Source: Pyrrhosoma nymphula (taxonomy: Eukaryota > Arthropoda > Insecta > Odonata > Coenagrionidae). Taken from it: a stretch of DNA of 64,000 nt. The stretch is taken from contig OY754335.1 of the NCBI GenBank assembly GCA_963573305.1, forward strand, positions 52,225,985 through 52,289,984. The letters are read 5' to 3'. The notes under the pieces were generated by a model. It saw only the letters and a list, made by a program, of their open reading frames with translations. It had not been told where the DNA came from and did not search any database. Shown in pieces: positions 34,001 through 46,079 of this stretch (position 1 is the first letter of the stretch; each line of letters starts with the position of its first letter). The position numbers and the translations under genes were made by a program.

Positions 34001-37000
34001 CTCTTTCTTCCCACTCCAATCTCTCCACATCGCCACTAAATTTCCCGAATCGTGCAAAAAAAAAGACAAGTCGCAATGCTTTCCAAGTTGCATTCTTCGA
34101 GACGAGAGAGAGGAAGTTTTTAAGAATTGAATTTGGACGACTAGACTGTCGGACGCATCCAACTGCGTGAAAGACGAATCGTATCCGATTAGTGCAATTC
34201 GGAGTGTTTCTCCATCAAAAAAAGCAAACGCGAGGAGTTTTTGCACCATTATAATGATTTATTTACGTTTTCTTCAGAAAATAACACTAGTTAAAGTATT
34301 AGTATCTTAAAACTCGCTGGTTTTGCAAGAATTCCGAACTTTTCACGAAAAAATAAAATTAGTAAAATACACTGAATTATGTGAACTAAAGGCCTTTTTT
34401 TTAATTGAAAAAATTGTTTAGAACCATTCAACAGCTTTTTTAATTTAAAAATTCTGGGCATGTTCTCGATATTCGTCTTCCGCTTGGTTGCTAAAATGAG
34501 AAATCTAAAGTGAAGTCTAAAACTCTGCTCGATATAGTGCATCAAACACTTTCAAAAATATTTGTTCAGGATGCAGGTTTGGCAAAAAATTTGATCAAAT
34601 ATTTATAAAACAGCATATTGTTTGATACTCCATTTGCTCCACTTTTATGAATGTATGGGTTTATTGCCTTTCCCGTGGGTTTTTCTCGAGCAATAAATAA
34701 AAAATAAAATAATCGTTCGCTAAGCATGACACATGTCCGAACAATAAACGAAAATGTCTCATAAAAATAGCAAATGTGATATAATATGTAGTATGTCCTA
34801 AGCCGAAAGGTTTATCAATAGTGTTAATATATAAATGATGATTTTCAAGGATTTTTTTCAGGATTCAACCAAGAGTTCCCCCATTCATGATTCCGTAGAA
34901 ACGGAAACTTCCAGTTTGTCACGCATAACACTCACCTCAAGCATCTCAAATAGAAATCGTGGAAAGATAAGCACTAGGCATTCGTTTGTAAATGGATCAA
35001 TTTATGAGTCCTATTTTGGTGTAATGACTTGGTATGAAGTTAAGAGTGGATGCTAAACATGTTATCCAAGGCATTCAAGTACAGGCATGATCCATAAAAG
35101 CATATCTACATTTATTATTCTCTAGAACAACAAATAAAGCCATATGACTTCAGCACCCATTCATACACTCTCCTAATAGCGATTTATACTTTTCATTGCA
35201 CGAATCCAATTCGAAGTGCTTCCTCCACGATCTTCGCATGTTTTTAAAAAGTACAGCCAGTCTCTCAGGGCTGTTTGAACCGGGTTATTAAATAAAAACT
35301 GAAAAATGTGGGTATGCAAAAACTTCCCACCAAAATTTGCGAAGTTAATTCAAGGATTACTATGGTACATACATTCCTTACTATATCAACCTAATTTTTT
35401 TCCTTGCATTCATACCCATAGTTTTTGCTTTCTTTGTTGCATATCACCCAATAGATACCCTAGTCCAAGAGCATTCTTTTCAGATAGTGTGCTCTTTATT
35501 AAGCATAACCAATGATATTACCTGTTACATTATATTTATATGTACCTTCATATTACCTTGATGCATTAATTTAATTTATCTGTGTAATCAAATATAATTT
35601 AAAAGAGAACTGGAGCAAGCGCTTAAACTCACTCTAAATAGATATCTGCGAGGAGAATTAATATGCTCATTTATAATTACTAGCGCCACCTTTCTAGGGG
35701 TGACAAAAAGTATATATGCTTATGTCTGCAAATATTTCCATGAAATATTTATTAATCAACAAAGATATTATTTCATAAATTCGGCCAGCTCCTTTTCTAC
35801 CGCACAGGCGTCAAAATATTCCACAGGAAAAAGCGAACCGAGTCCGCGAGTGATTTCGTGTCCTGTGGGAGTGAGTGTTTGAGACTGGGAATAATTAATT
35901 ATTGAGGGCGGGCAAATCCCGAGGAAAACGCCCCAATCCCATCTCGACGAAGGAATGTTATTTTGAACTTTTTTGGAAATGGAACCGCAGGAAATAATAC
36001 GCCAAGGAATGATTAATTTTTCACACGTTTAATTAAGTTTCAAATTTAAATTTCGCTCTGGCTTTTTTTAGTTTTACAATTGCAAATCGTTATCGCCCTC
36101 CTATCTTCATTTGCATTTTCTTTGTTTCGAAACCAAAATGCTTTAGACGCAGGAATTTCACCGAGCATTGTGCTCTCCCAGTATCGCACACAAAAGTTCC
36201 CATATTAGTCTCGAAATTCATTTACTCCTATAAATTTACTTTTGCGCGGAATTTTCGGCCGATTCAAAGAAAGATTCAGTAACAATGTTACATTGTTTCA
36301 TTTGAGGCCTACGCAGATAAAAAACTAATTTCCCATACATATAAAGGGCTGACGGAATCACAAGGAGAACAAAAAACACTTTTCTTCTTTAAGATGGCCA
36401 AAAATCAAATGTTTGCACAGTATGTAATAGTCAAAAATATAAATATCACTATAACTAGACACACTGATGGCTAAGAAACGATGTTAATACACTACAGCTC
36501 TTGACAGATTACCGGATGCATCAAATTGGCAATACACTAGGCAATTTTTTTTAAATCTTAGATTGTTATCTTAGCTCGCAGAAGTTTTATAAATATAATA
36601 GAGAATTACACTGCAATACAATGCAATGCATAAAAGAAGCTTTCTTGATTTTCAGCGTGAATATTCGAGGACGTAATGATAGAAAAATTAATATGAAGAT
36701 AATGTGGAAAAAAATTAGAACAACCAAAAGTCCTCAATCAGTTCTACGGTGTGCAACTACATTAGTTGCACTCATTTACACTTATGGTCTCCGATCTTCC
36801 AAGGCATGCAAGCGCCAACGCCATTATCAAACGATATCAATTAGATTAATTACCCAAAATGTCATGCTATTAAATAAATAACAGCGTCTGAGTGTACACG
36901 TAATCCATTTATACATATAGACGAGTAAACATATCCATATCGCATTGAGATTGATTACATTTTAAATCTATACACACCACAGTTACAACGAGGCTAATAT

Positions 37001-37835
37001 AACCAATGACACGCAAGAGATAACATATCTGCACAAATTCAAAGGAAAACAATGAAAATAAGGATAATAAAATGATTTATCCATCAAAATTAATAATATA
37101 TCTTAGAATAAAAATAATTCAGAAGGGAAATTATTTCAAAGATTCTTTTTCTAAGGGCTTTGAGTAAAAAAAACAAAGGGCCACAAAAAATAACCCTTAG
37201 CATCCATAGGTCAAAGTGAAAGGATATATTTTGATAAAGGAGGTCCATAGTCGGTCCAAATTTTTAGTCTAGCGGCGAGGTTATTAAAATACCATATTTA
37301 GTATCATTCAAAACTGAACTGGTTTACGCTTTAATTTACACGAACGCGAAAAATAGATTTTGACTTCGTTCTGCCAAGCTTCTATTTTCCGAAAACCCCC
37401 GAGCATTCTGAGGAGTAGCGTCAGCGGAGGAACGTTGGAGTGGATTTCAAAAGTGGTTGATAGGTCTCCGATGTCAAGTGAGATTCCATTAGCCGTTTCC
37501 CAGAAGCTTTCAAAACGACACCCATGCTCGAAACAATTCATCACATTTCTCTACAATGAAACTCTGAAGGATACTTTCAGCAAACGTGCCCCGATTCTTC
37601 TCCATCAACCACATAATAATACGTATCAGTGGCTGTTGAATACCAATATCATGGTATAAATTTCATGATTTATATATTTACAAATGTTTTACTGATTACA
37701 CAACATGGTCATTCCTAAACTGACGTGAATATGGACTTGTATACTCTTTAATTATTCTTTCAAAAACCAAAAAACAGCCATTAAAAACAGACTTTTACAG
37801 TTGTGGAATATAACAATAAAATAAGACTGCAAACA
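31090..37835. other. Long AT-rich intergenic stretch, nothing recognised
   Basis: Includes a GC-richer patch at 33610-34130 with overlapping frames on both strands. No recognisable domain, splice-linked exon series, tRNA or transposon terminus found. Frames at 36621-36881 and 37308-37659 are short and unrecognised. Confidence 0.4.
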
Positions 37836-37839
37836 CCTA

Positions 37840-37935
37840 TGCCCTGGATAAGGAATAAAATCCCACTTAGGTGGGAATCAAACGCGTGGCTTCCTGATTA
37901 GCAGGTCAATCCCTCGCCACCGAGGACGACAATAA
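37840..37935 (-). mobile_element. tRNA-like SINE head, second SINE family
   Basis: Minus strand: CCTCGGTGGCGAGGGATTG (A-box region), GACCTGCTAATCAGGAAG (anticodon-arm-like) and CACGCGTTTGATTCCCACC (T-arm/B-box-like). A G/T-rich tail ends in CCAGGGCATAGGTGTTTGC. The acceptor stem does not pair, so I call a SINE rather than a tRNA gene. Confidence 0.5.
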
Positions 37936-38439
37936 TGCCGGGTATAGTGTAGTTTGCTAAAAAAAAGTTATCCGTAAATACTAGTGACACTACAACTACT
38001 AAGAATTCAACTTTCCTTCGATAGCCTAAGAGTGATTTAAAATGCTAAGTAATCATATTGTATTTTGCGAAGTGTGCCTAAGATTAATTAGCTTAGATGC
38101 TTGATATCCGTAACTTTTAGATTACTCCGATTTTTCCATTAGGAGTTATTTCATATATATTTCTAGTTTCACTGCACTAAGTTTGATGGGATAGCTGCCC
38201 AATGTACAAGTAAAAAATTATTGCCTAAAACGTCGGCTAAATATGACTTTTAACAATAGACCCCCTGCATAAACTCTGGTGATATCCCTAAATTTATCTG
38301 TTTTATCTGCTCGAAACTGCTAAAAACTGAAATTGACCGAGGGGTCAAGGCCGAAGAAAGTTTTTTGCAGTGTTATCAACTTAAACGAAATTTACCTCAT
38401 TTTACGACCGACAACAAATAAGTGATTGTGGACGGGTGA

Positions 38440-39015
38440 GATTCACCATTGAGAGCGGGAGGGTAAGGAGGTAGGGGAAGGATTACTTGGGTGATCGAGT
38501 AAGGGTAGAGAAACACCCGGCGAAGTCCATGGCCTATTCTAGACGAAAGGCGCCAATCGGACTAGAGTTACATATGACCACAGATATGGTTCAAAACCTT
38601 CTGACAGGAACGTGCGTCAGTCTATCGGTAGGGAAAAGGCAGTGATCGAAAAGAAATGTGGCGTGGGTTAAACTGACGTAACCAACCATAAATTTGTGCA
38701 AGATGCTGGGATTAAGGATTTCAATGCTCATTTGTACATTTTTCAGCAACAATTAATTCTCATTTTATTGCTGTCACTGCTAATGGAATAATCGAATTGA
38801 TGAAGCTTTTCCAGACGTTACTCATATATATATATATATATATTCGTCACGATTAAAGACCGTGCGATTGCCACCAATACAATATATGGTGTGATTCCAA
38901 GATGGCACTCCATTCGGGATTGGAATTCCAATTTAAAAAATCTGCGCCACAGACGGGATTCAATTCCGGGTTCTCACGATGGAAAGCCAGACTATCCACC
39001 CACCACACTGACCCA
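38440..39015 (-). mobile_element. SINE fragments, minus strand
   Basis: 38885-39010 carries, on the minus strand, GAACCCGGAATTGAATCCCG (B-box-like) and AATTGGAATTCCAATCCCGA (body). 38455-38525 resembles the 3' purine-rich end of the family. A TA repeat (38824-38843) lies between. They may be separate copies. Confidence 0.4.
38824..38843. repeat. (TA)n microsatellite
   Basis: About ten TA units. Confidence 0.85.
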
Positions 39016-39445
39016 TTTCCCTAGTTAAAGTGACAGCGAAACTTGTGGCAGCCTCCTGCGCGAAAGCACGACTTCAAGTAGGGGAAGATTCTTATGAAAG
39101 GGGTCGGCTAATAAACGGAGGGATAGAACAGCACTTGGTACTCAACGCTCTCAACTAAACCGCATTTTGCTAGAGAGAGCGGGAAGTGTCAGAAGTGGGT
39201 TTCACGTCTACACAGACGAAGTAAACACAGCTGCATTACGGAGGTTTAAGTGAGATATTTCCCTAATCATAAGAGAGACGATATTCGAATTTTATTTTTG
39301 AATTCCATCAGCTGTAGGAAGCATGAAGTAAATATTGTAATATAAATGGCACAAATCTATTTTTTTGATATGACTAAATTTCTCAGTAACTAAGTAAACA
39401 TGCATACATAGGTCCTTGACTCGACTCAATTTTTTCACACCGTAG

Positions 39446-40359
39446 CACAGTGGTCGGAAATCGGAAAAAGCTGGCCAAAAGTCCAAAATGGCTTTTTTTG
39501 AGATATGAAGTTGAAACTTCGCATGAAAACTCAGAAATGATTCATGTATCTGGAATAGCACTTCATTTGGTGTAGTTCTTACCCGTTATTGAGATACAGA
39601 GGCTCAAACATGACCAAATTTCCAGAAAAATGCCCGTCTTCAGTTTTCTCGGAAAATCTTCCGACTAAAGTTGATGGTGAAGTTAAAAGAGGATTTTTAT
39701 GGAATAAAAAACGATATTATCTGTTAACATGGTACATTTTCTTTACAATTACGTAGTTTTAAAGAATAGCTATGATACAATATTGCTCTGTCGTTACAAA
39801 ATGGCGGACGCTGTTTTTAGACAAAATTTTACATTTAGTAGGAGATTCAAATGGATTTTTGGCAAAGTCACGCGACGTTACTTACATCAGAGTATTATTT
39901 GAAGACTTCTCAAGGTTTATATGCAGTTAACTTTGAAAAAAGTTTGCGACGCCGGAAAAAAATTTGATTTTTCGATCGCGCGTCGGGGCTCGGGTCCGCG
40001 CGCCGGGAGCTGGATTTGCCGCGACGCGGTAAGGTTATTGAAGTGGTATGGATTTTAACGCTCAGCATTCACCGTTTTTAAGCTGTGCTTGTGGGCAACG
40101 ATCCCCAAAGAGTCTATAATGAAGACACGGGAGGATTTTCAGTCGAGGTAAGTGCACGCGTAATCGAAGTTAAGTTAGTTTTCTTTGGATACGTTCGGGA
40201 ACCATGCCTTATATTGAAAGCGTTCAAACCTTGAAAAAGTGAGTATTTTCCCTCAGACCCATACAGAAAGACCTCCCAGAAAGACACCAGCTGGTATTCC
40301 TTCTCCCCGATCCTTAAACCCTCAGGACTCGTGTGCGAAAATGGTCGTTTTATGACACC
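39446..40359 (+). repeat. Left terminal inverted repeat (914 bp)
   Basis: Begins CACAGTGGTCGG and ends at TATGACACC. It matches the reverse complement of 43040-43953 without gaps. It contains a GC-rich patch (about 39955-40035). Homology stops sharply after 40359. Confidence 0.9.
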
Positions 40360-40738
40360 TCGTTGACCGTTCTCGTGAGTGTCTAGAATTTGTGATAGTG
40401 GTTTCAATTAGTTTGTGAAGAATGTAATCACTTTTCCGTGATTACCTGGTGACCGTCAGCGGTGTTTTTTGGTTATACATCCGACCTTTATTTCAGGTAT
40501 GCTATGTGTTTTTTTCTTTTTTTAAGTCTCCAATATTTTAATCGTCACGTCCACTTTGTTTTTCTTAACATTTTTTTATGTGTTTTGAAGTATTTTCCTA
40601 GATTGCTCATGTCCGTGATACATTTACCGCGCGTTATTCCTGCGCGTTATTAGGAGTAGTAATCGGCTAACCTCGGGTTCTATCAATGAAAACTATTTTT
40701 CGAACATTTACGCAGGCTTCTCCGTCATTCAATGAGAA

Positions 40739-42658
40739 ATGCCTCCTCACGAGGTTACACGACTAGACATTCATAAAATAATAATGGAATCGGGGAAGAA
40801 ATCAGTGACCCAGAAAAAAGAAATTTTGCTGGACTTTTTATCACGAAAGTTAAATTTAAGACAAAACGCCTACGCTCTGAAATCTGTCAGTGATTTCCTA
40901 CAGAAGCGCATTTTATGGCCATACCTAAAGAGATGGACGGAGAGTTCCCGGAACAATGAAAGATTTATGTCACGATACCAAAAGTGGCTCGCGGAATCTA
41001 TTACTTTTCCAGAATTTGTAATTCAACACCTGCCCGGTACTTCTACAAGCGCCAGTTTGTATTTTTACATATTAATCCTTTTCCAATAGTTTAGCTCAAT
41101 AATTATCCAAACTTTAGCCTTGTGTTACAAAATTTCATAATTTATTTACCAGGCACTTTCGGGCGGCCAGAAAAAGAATTTCACACTTCAAGTGATAGAT
41201 CTCGAAGAAGAAAAATTCAAGTCTTAAAAACTTCTTCCACTACTTCTGAGCTTGTTCTTGCAGCATCTATGAGTTTGAGAGAGGTAGGAGATGATACTGC
41301 AGCAGCTAAGCTAGTTACGGAAATAACAACAACGACACCTACTCCGGCAAAGAGAGTTCTTTCCAAGTGGAGGAAGAGTGAAAATATCCAAACTGAGATG
41401 ACAGTTGAGGAGGCACTGTCATTGATAATTTCCTCTGAGTTGACCAAGAGTCAATATATGTCTCTCCGTAGCACAGCTTTGAGCCATGGCCACGAATTAT
41501 ATCCGAGCTATGACAGAATGGTGCAAGCAAAAATGGCAGCTTACCCTGAAGGAGTAACAACAACTGAGACCATGTGCGAAGTCAACCTTCAAGCTCTTTT
41601 GAATCACACTGCATCGCGAATCCTGGCCTTCGTATCCACCACTCAAGTATTCAAAGATGTAATAAAATGCACGTTAATATGCAAGTACGGCTTTGACGGA
41701 AGTTCGGGCCACTCTCAATATAAACAAATGTGGCAACAAGTGGATGCATCGGACGAGTTCTTATTCATGAGCTCCCTAGTACCTCTTCGTCTTAATAATG
41801 CCGCTACAGGTAAAGACTCAATTTTTTCTAGTTTTCTCTTGGTTAGTTAGATTCATCTCGAACCTATTGATAAATAATTTAACTTGTCTCACTGGCACTA
41901 TTCATATTTAGGCTCTTTTTATTTTAGGTGACATTATCTGGGAAAATCCTCGGCCGTCATCTACACGGTTTTGTCGTCCCATCCGCTTTCAGTGGACAAA
42001 AGAAACTAAAGACATTACAAAGGCAGAAAGAAATTATATTCAGAAGCAGATTGATGACCTAAAGGATTTCCACTCGGAAATTTACTCTATCAACTTATGT
42101 TTACTACTGACAATGGTCAACGGAAAGGTAATGCTTATGTTGATTTATAATCGAATAGGAATAAACTTTTATGCCAACATGAAAACAAAACAAATCTTTT
42201 AGGTATGCAACGCATTGACCGAAAGCGGAAGTATGAGGTGCTACATCTGCGGAGCAAAAGCGTCGGAGATGAATAACTTAAGGGATATGAAAGGTCGTGC
42301 AGCTGATGTAGATAAATATTCTTTTGGTTTGTCTACGCTGCACTGCCGCATAAGGTTTTTTGAATGTATATTACATATATCGTATCGGCTGGAGTTTAAA
42401 CGGTGGCAGGTGAGAAATCATTAAAATTTAAGTTTAAAAAATTATTATTTTGAAAAAGATAGTAAGTAAATTATTCAAAAACATCTTTACAGGCACGTGG
42501 AAGTATTAAATTACTACTTACTAAGAAAAAGGCATTGGTTAAAGAAGTTATTAAGAGAAAATATGGGCTTAATTGTTGATGTGCCCCGACCTGGATCGGG
42601 TAATACCAATGATGGAAATACGGCTCGGCGTTTTTTCGATTCTCCAAAATTGGCTTAA
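40739..42658 (+). pseudogene. RAG1/Transib-like transposase, five exons, frameshifted and truncated
   Basis: Cuts and joins the element's ends (DDE-type nuclease). Exons: 40739-41036, 41153-41809, 41928-42127, 42203-42409 and 42493 onward. All four introns (116, 118, 75, 83 bp) are GT-AG and phases agree, giving about 482 residues to the TGA at 42577-42579. Motifs in order: a basic N-terminal region; CKYGFDGSSGHSQYKQ in exon 2 (D proposed as the first catalytic Asp); ILWENPRPSSTRFCRPIRF in exon 3; a CYIC zinc-ligand pair and STLHCRIRFFECILHISYRL in exon 4; RWQARGS across exons 4/5. At 42571-42572 one extra A shifts the frame. The other frame continues GLIVDVPRPGSGNTNDG and TARRFF to a TAA at 42656-42658. 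The C-terminal domain with the last catalytic Glu is absent, since only about 380 bp of non-coding DNA remains before the right TIR. The second catalytic Asp is not obvious. Confidence 0.8.
41037..41152 (+). other. Intron 1 of the transposase gene
   Basis: GTACTT donor and TTTACCAG acceptor. Splicing joins CCC-G to GC-ACT, giving P-G-T-F across the junction and keeping the frame into exon 2. Confidence 0.75.
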
Positions 42659-43039
42659 AAAAAATTAAAACTTCTCTCTTTGTATTGCATTTATTTATTT
42701 CATTTAAATGTAATTGAGTTGCACTATTAACATCTTACGTGATCACTTTTTGTACTTTTTTGCCTTTTGTTAATACATTCTTTTTTTGACCTTATGCTTT
42801 GCTGGAGTGTTTCATCGTTATCGCTAAAATTGGTTCCAATATTCAATTGTTGCTACAGTCGTTACTAATATATACATAAAGGGGTTAACTTCCTTGATTC
42901 AATTCTCAGAATTACATAAATTTGGCAATACAATACTTTAAATCTCCTCCATTTCCAAAAATGTAAGCATGTGTATGTGTACCTTTGGTGGACAATAATT
43001 TCCCAGAAAATGCCCGGTAAAGACCGTTAAAGGCTCCGC

Positions 43040-43953
43040 GGTGTCATAAAACGACCATTTTCGCACACGAGTCCTGAGGGTTTAAGGATCGGGGAGAAGG
43101 AATACCAGCTGTTGTCTTTCTGGGAGGTCTTTCTCTATATGTCTGAGGGAAAATACTCACTTTTTCAAGGTTTGAACGCTTTCAATATAAGGCATGGTTC
43201 CCGAACGTATCCAAAGAAAACTAACTTAACTTCGATTACGCGTGCACTTACCTCGACTGAAAATCCTCCCGTGTCTTCATTATAGACTCTTTGGGGATCG
43301 TTGCCCACAAGCACAGCTTAAAAACGGTGAATGCTGAGCGTTAAAATCCATACCACTTCAATAACCTTACCGCGTCGCGGCAAATCCAGCTCCCGGCGCG
43401 CGGACCCGAGCCCCGACGCGCGATCGAAAAATCAAATTTTTTTCCGGCGTCGCAAACTTTTTTCAAAGTTAACTGCATATAAACCTTGAGAAGTCTTCAA
43501 ATAATACTCTGATGTAAGTAACGTCGCGTGACTTTGCCAAAAATCCATTTGAATCTCCTACTAAATGTAAAATTTTGTCTAAAAACAGCGTCCGCCATTT
43601 TGTAACGACAGAGCAATATTGTATCATAGCTATTCTTTAAAACTACGTAATTGTAAAGAAAATGTACCATGTTAACAGATAATATCGTTTTTTATTCCAT
43701 AAAAATCCTCTTTTAACTTCACCATCAACTTTAGTCGGAAGATTTTCCGAGAAAACTGAAGACGGGCATTTTTCTGGAAATTTGGTCATGTTTGAGCCTC
43801 TGTATCTCAATAACGGGTAAGAACTACACCAAATGAAGTGCTATTCCAGATACATGAATCATTTCTGAGTTTTCATGCGAAGTTTCAACTTCATATCTCA
43901 AAAAAAGCCATTTTGGACTTTTGGCCAGCTTTTTCCGATTTCCGACCACTGTG
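43040..43953 (-). repeat. Right terminal inverted repeat (914 bp)
   Basis: Inverted copy of 39446-40359. Differences were seen at 43112, 43135, 43139 and 43140 only. Ends CCGACCACTGTG at 43953, followed by the CGTAG duplication. Confidence 0.9.
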
Positions 43954-43958
43954 CGTAG

Positions 43959-45470
43959 GTACGCTGAAAACGCCTTCATAACCGAAGAGTTTTTTTTCGA
44001 TTCTAAAAAAAATCCTGGGGGTGACTGGTATTTTTTGGCAAATATCTCAAATCGTAGAGCGGTAAGTGGATGATATTTGTTATTGTTTGAAAGGAGTGAT
44101 ATATATTATAATGAGGCCAAATTCATCGAATTTCATGTGAAATTATATCTCGCTCTAACTACCTAAAAATACATATATAGTGTTCGCAACCCATTATTTC
44201 TACCCACTTATTATTTTTACTCCTCCTCCTTCTCCACCTGCTTAATATTCTCCCCTCACAAGCGCCTTTCAAATATTTTTCCCATGAATTCTTATTTCTT
44301 CACCATTTTTCTCTTCCAAAAAGTCCTTTCCATTTCCTGATATGTCAAATACTCCATCGTTTGTTTTCCTTTCCGTTCATCCTATCACACTCTCTTCCAG
44401 TCTTTTTCTTCGAAGATTTTTTCTTCGAAGACCTTTCATCCTACGCTTCTACATCTTAGTGTATATATTACCCAGATAGCTGCCGCAAGGGGCGTATGGC
44501 AGGGATTGATAGGACACCAGCCGTGAGAACGGGAGGGAAAAGGAGAAACGAATGGGAAACCAGAAATGACGAGCGTGAACTGTACCTTAACGGAGTGTCA
44601 TTGTGTATCACTCTGCTTTTTTATAGTCACTAAAGATGCGTTGTAAGAAAGAATGCTTTAACATTGGCATTAAATCTCACTATTTTTTTCGAAAAGATCA
44701 TTCGAGAGATGTGGTGCGGTGTTGCAATACTATCATCCGTATCGCTCTGAGACTCGCGTGACTCTTTCTTCATGTAAAACTATTTACTGACCAATTCAAA
44801 CGTCTTTTTACCCATCCCATGGAAAAGTCAAAAAAAAACAAAAGCTTTAATAGCAATATAGAGCTAGAAAGTTGATGTGAAAAACAGACTAAGCATTTTG
44901 AATTTGGCAATAACCCTGCGCTGATTAGTGCACATTGTAGAAGATAGGAACACACGAGCGCACATTCAAGTCGACGATTGAAACGATCTACGCTGAAGAT
45001 TTTATAAAATGGCGGGACGATATTCAACTTCTATAAAGAATTAGTCAAACTTGTTTCATGAAAGATTAAACTTCCAAATTATTTTTTTTTCAAGTTATCG
45101 GTACAATTAGCTTATACATTAACATATTGCTGTTTCATTGCTACAAATTTCCCCACTATCACAAGTTTAGTCGGCTAGTGCACACGCTAACGCAGGAAAA
45201 CTACAGAAAAGTTATTTTTCAATTTTCTTAGCGCAGATGAAGTCACTAATGTTATTGCAACACGCTCTGCGCTAAACAGATGAAAGCAGTTTACTGCTGA
45301 TATGTGATTGGAAAACACTCTATCCTTCTACCCGATGCTGATCCAGTTTATAAAAAATAGACTCTTCCACTGAAAAGGACTCCTGCGCAGCAACTGCCAC
45401 CATGTTTCACTTCCACTATACCACCATTTAAGATCAGCTCGTCTGAGGTCTATAAGGGCCTTGAATTTCC
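43959..45470. other. Intergenic DNA right of the transposon
   Basis: Nothing recognised. A pyrimidine-rich stretch (44215-44450) and an AT-rich remainder. Confidence 0.4.
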
Positions 45471-45479
45471 AAAGTCAAA

Positions 45480-45995
45480 GACGTAAGCAGGTGAGAGAGA
45501 GAAAGAGAAATAAAATAGATAAATCAGACACAACACGAGGAGCTGAGGAGGCAAGAAAACTTACTTCCGTGCACTCAAACCATTTCCTCTTCCTCCCTCG
45601 ACGTTACTCTTTCCACATCCCATTCGCAAACTTCTCTCCACTCTGTCGGCCTGCTTGGAGACCCAACTTGACGCGACAAAGCAAGAGGGTTGGGTGGGGA
45701 GAGAGCAAGAGGGGGTGGTCGAGGAGAGGAAATGGTTTCTTTTTTTCACCACCCCGAGAATCCTGCCGTTCACCGGTGCGGCGAGGAGGTGGTTCCGCGG
45801 TTTTTGTGGTTCCTGGCCCTGTTTCTCCCCATCTCTCTCTCTCCTCCTCCTCTCGAAGTCTCGGCTTTGAGGTAAGCCGTCCCTTTGGTGAGAGAGCGTG
45901 TTGATTCTGCACAATCGCGGGTCGCACTGCCGGAGCGAAAGGGCTGATGGGACGACACTGCCCGGTCGAACTAAGCACGTTTCTCTCTGCATTCC
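45480..45995. other. GC-rich purine/pyrimidine island with opposing long frames
   Basis: Open frames of 146-147 codons run on opposite strands through the same DNA (plus 45461-45904, minus 46001-45561), both low-complexity (Arg/Ser/Pro-rich). That mutual overlap, with no domain, argues for compositional open frames. A promoter or CpG island is possible. Confidence 0.4.
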
Positions 45996-46079
45996 CTGCA
46001 CCTTAGTTAATATAGTTCAACATAGGTGGCGTGACGAACTTAAGGTGAAGCCATTTCCGCCATATTGTGAGTACCTATA

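Larger units (their letters stand above)
39441..43958 (+). mobile_element. Transib/RAG1-like DNA transposon with 914-bp inverted repeats
   Basis: The element spans 39446-43953 (4,508 bp) with CGTAG on both sides (39441-39445, 43954-43958), a 5-bp target duplication. Both ends read inward CACAGTGGTCGGAAATCGG. CACAGTG is the V(D)J heptamer; Transib elements have related CACWATG-type ends and make 5-bp duplications, as RAG does. The arms (39446-40359 and 43040-43953) are both exactly 914 bp, and the only differences I found are four bases within 43112-43140. The 2.68-kb interior holds a five-exon transposase gene on the plus strand that is frameshifted and C-terminally short. The element looks recently active or recently homogenised, but defective in its own transposase. 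Confidence 0.85.

Noticed and set aside
37870..37935. Functional tRNA gene on the minus strand
   Set aside because: Arms are partly recognisable but the acceptor stem does not pair, and a SINE tail shared with another locus follows.
40114..40407. 97-codon minus-strand ORF inside the left inverted repeat
   Set aside because: Its start codon lies outside the repeat, the mirrored copy in the right arm has an upstream stop and no matching start, and no domain is seen. Possibly chance, though the same frame stays open through the mirrored differences.
39446..43953. hAT, piggyBac or CACTA assignment for the long-TIR transposon
   Set aside because: The duplication is 5 bp (hAT 8, piggyBac TTAA, CACTA 2-3), and the transposase motifs resemble RAG1/Transib rather than hAT or CACTA.
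45461..46001. Opposing 146-147-codon frames
   Set aside because: Both are low-complexity translations of the same skewed DNA on opposite strands. At most one could be real and neither has a recognisable domain.
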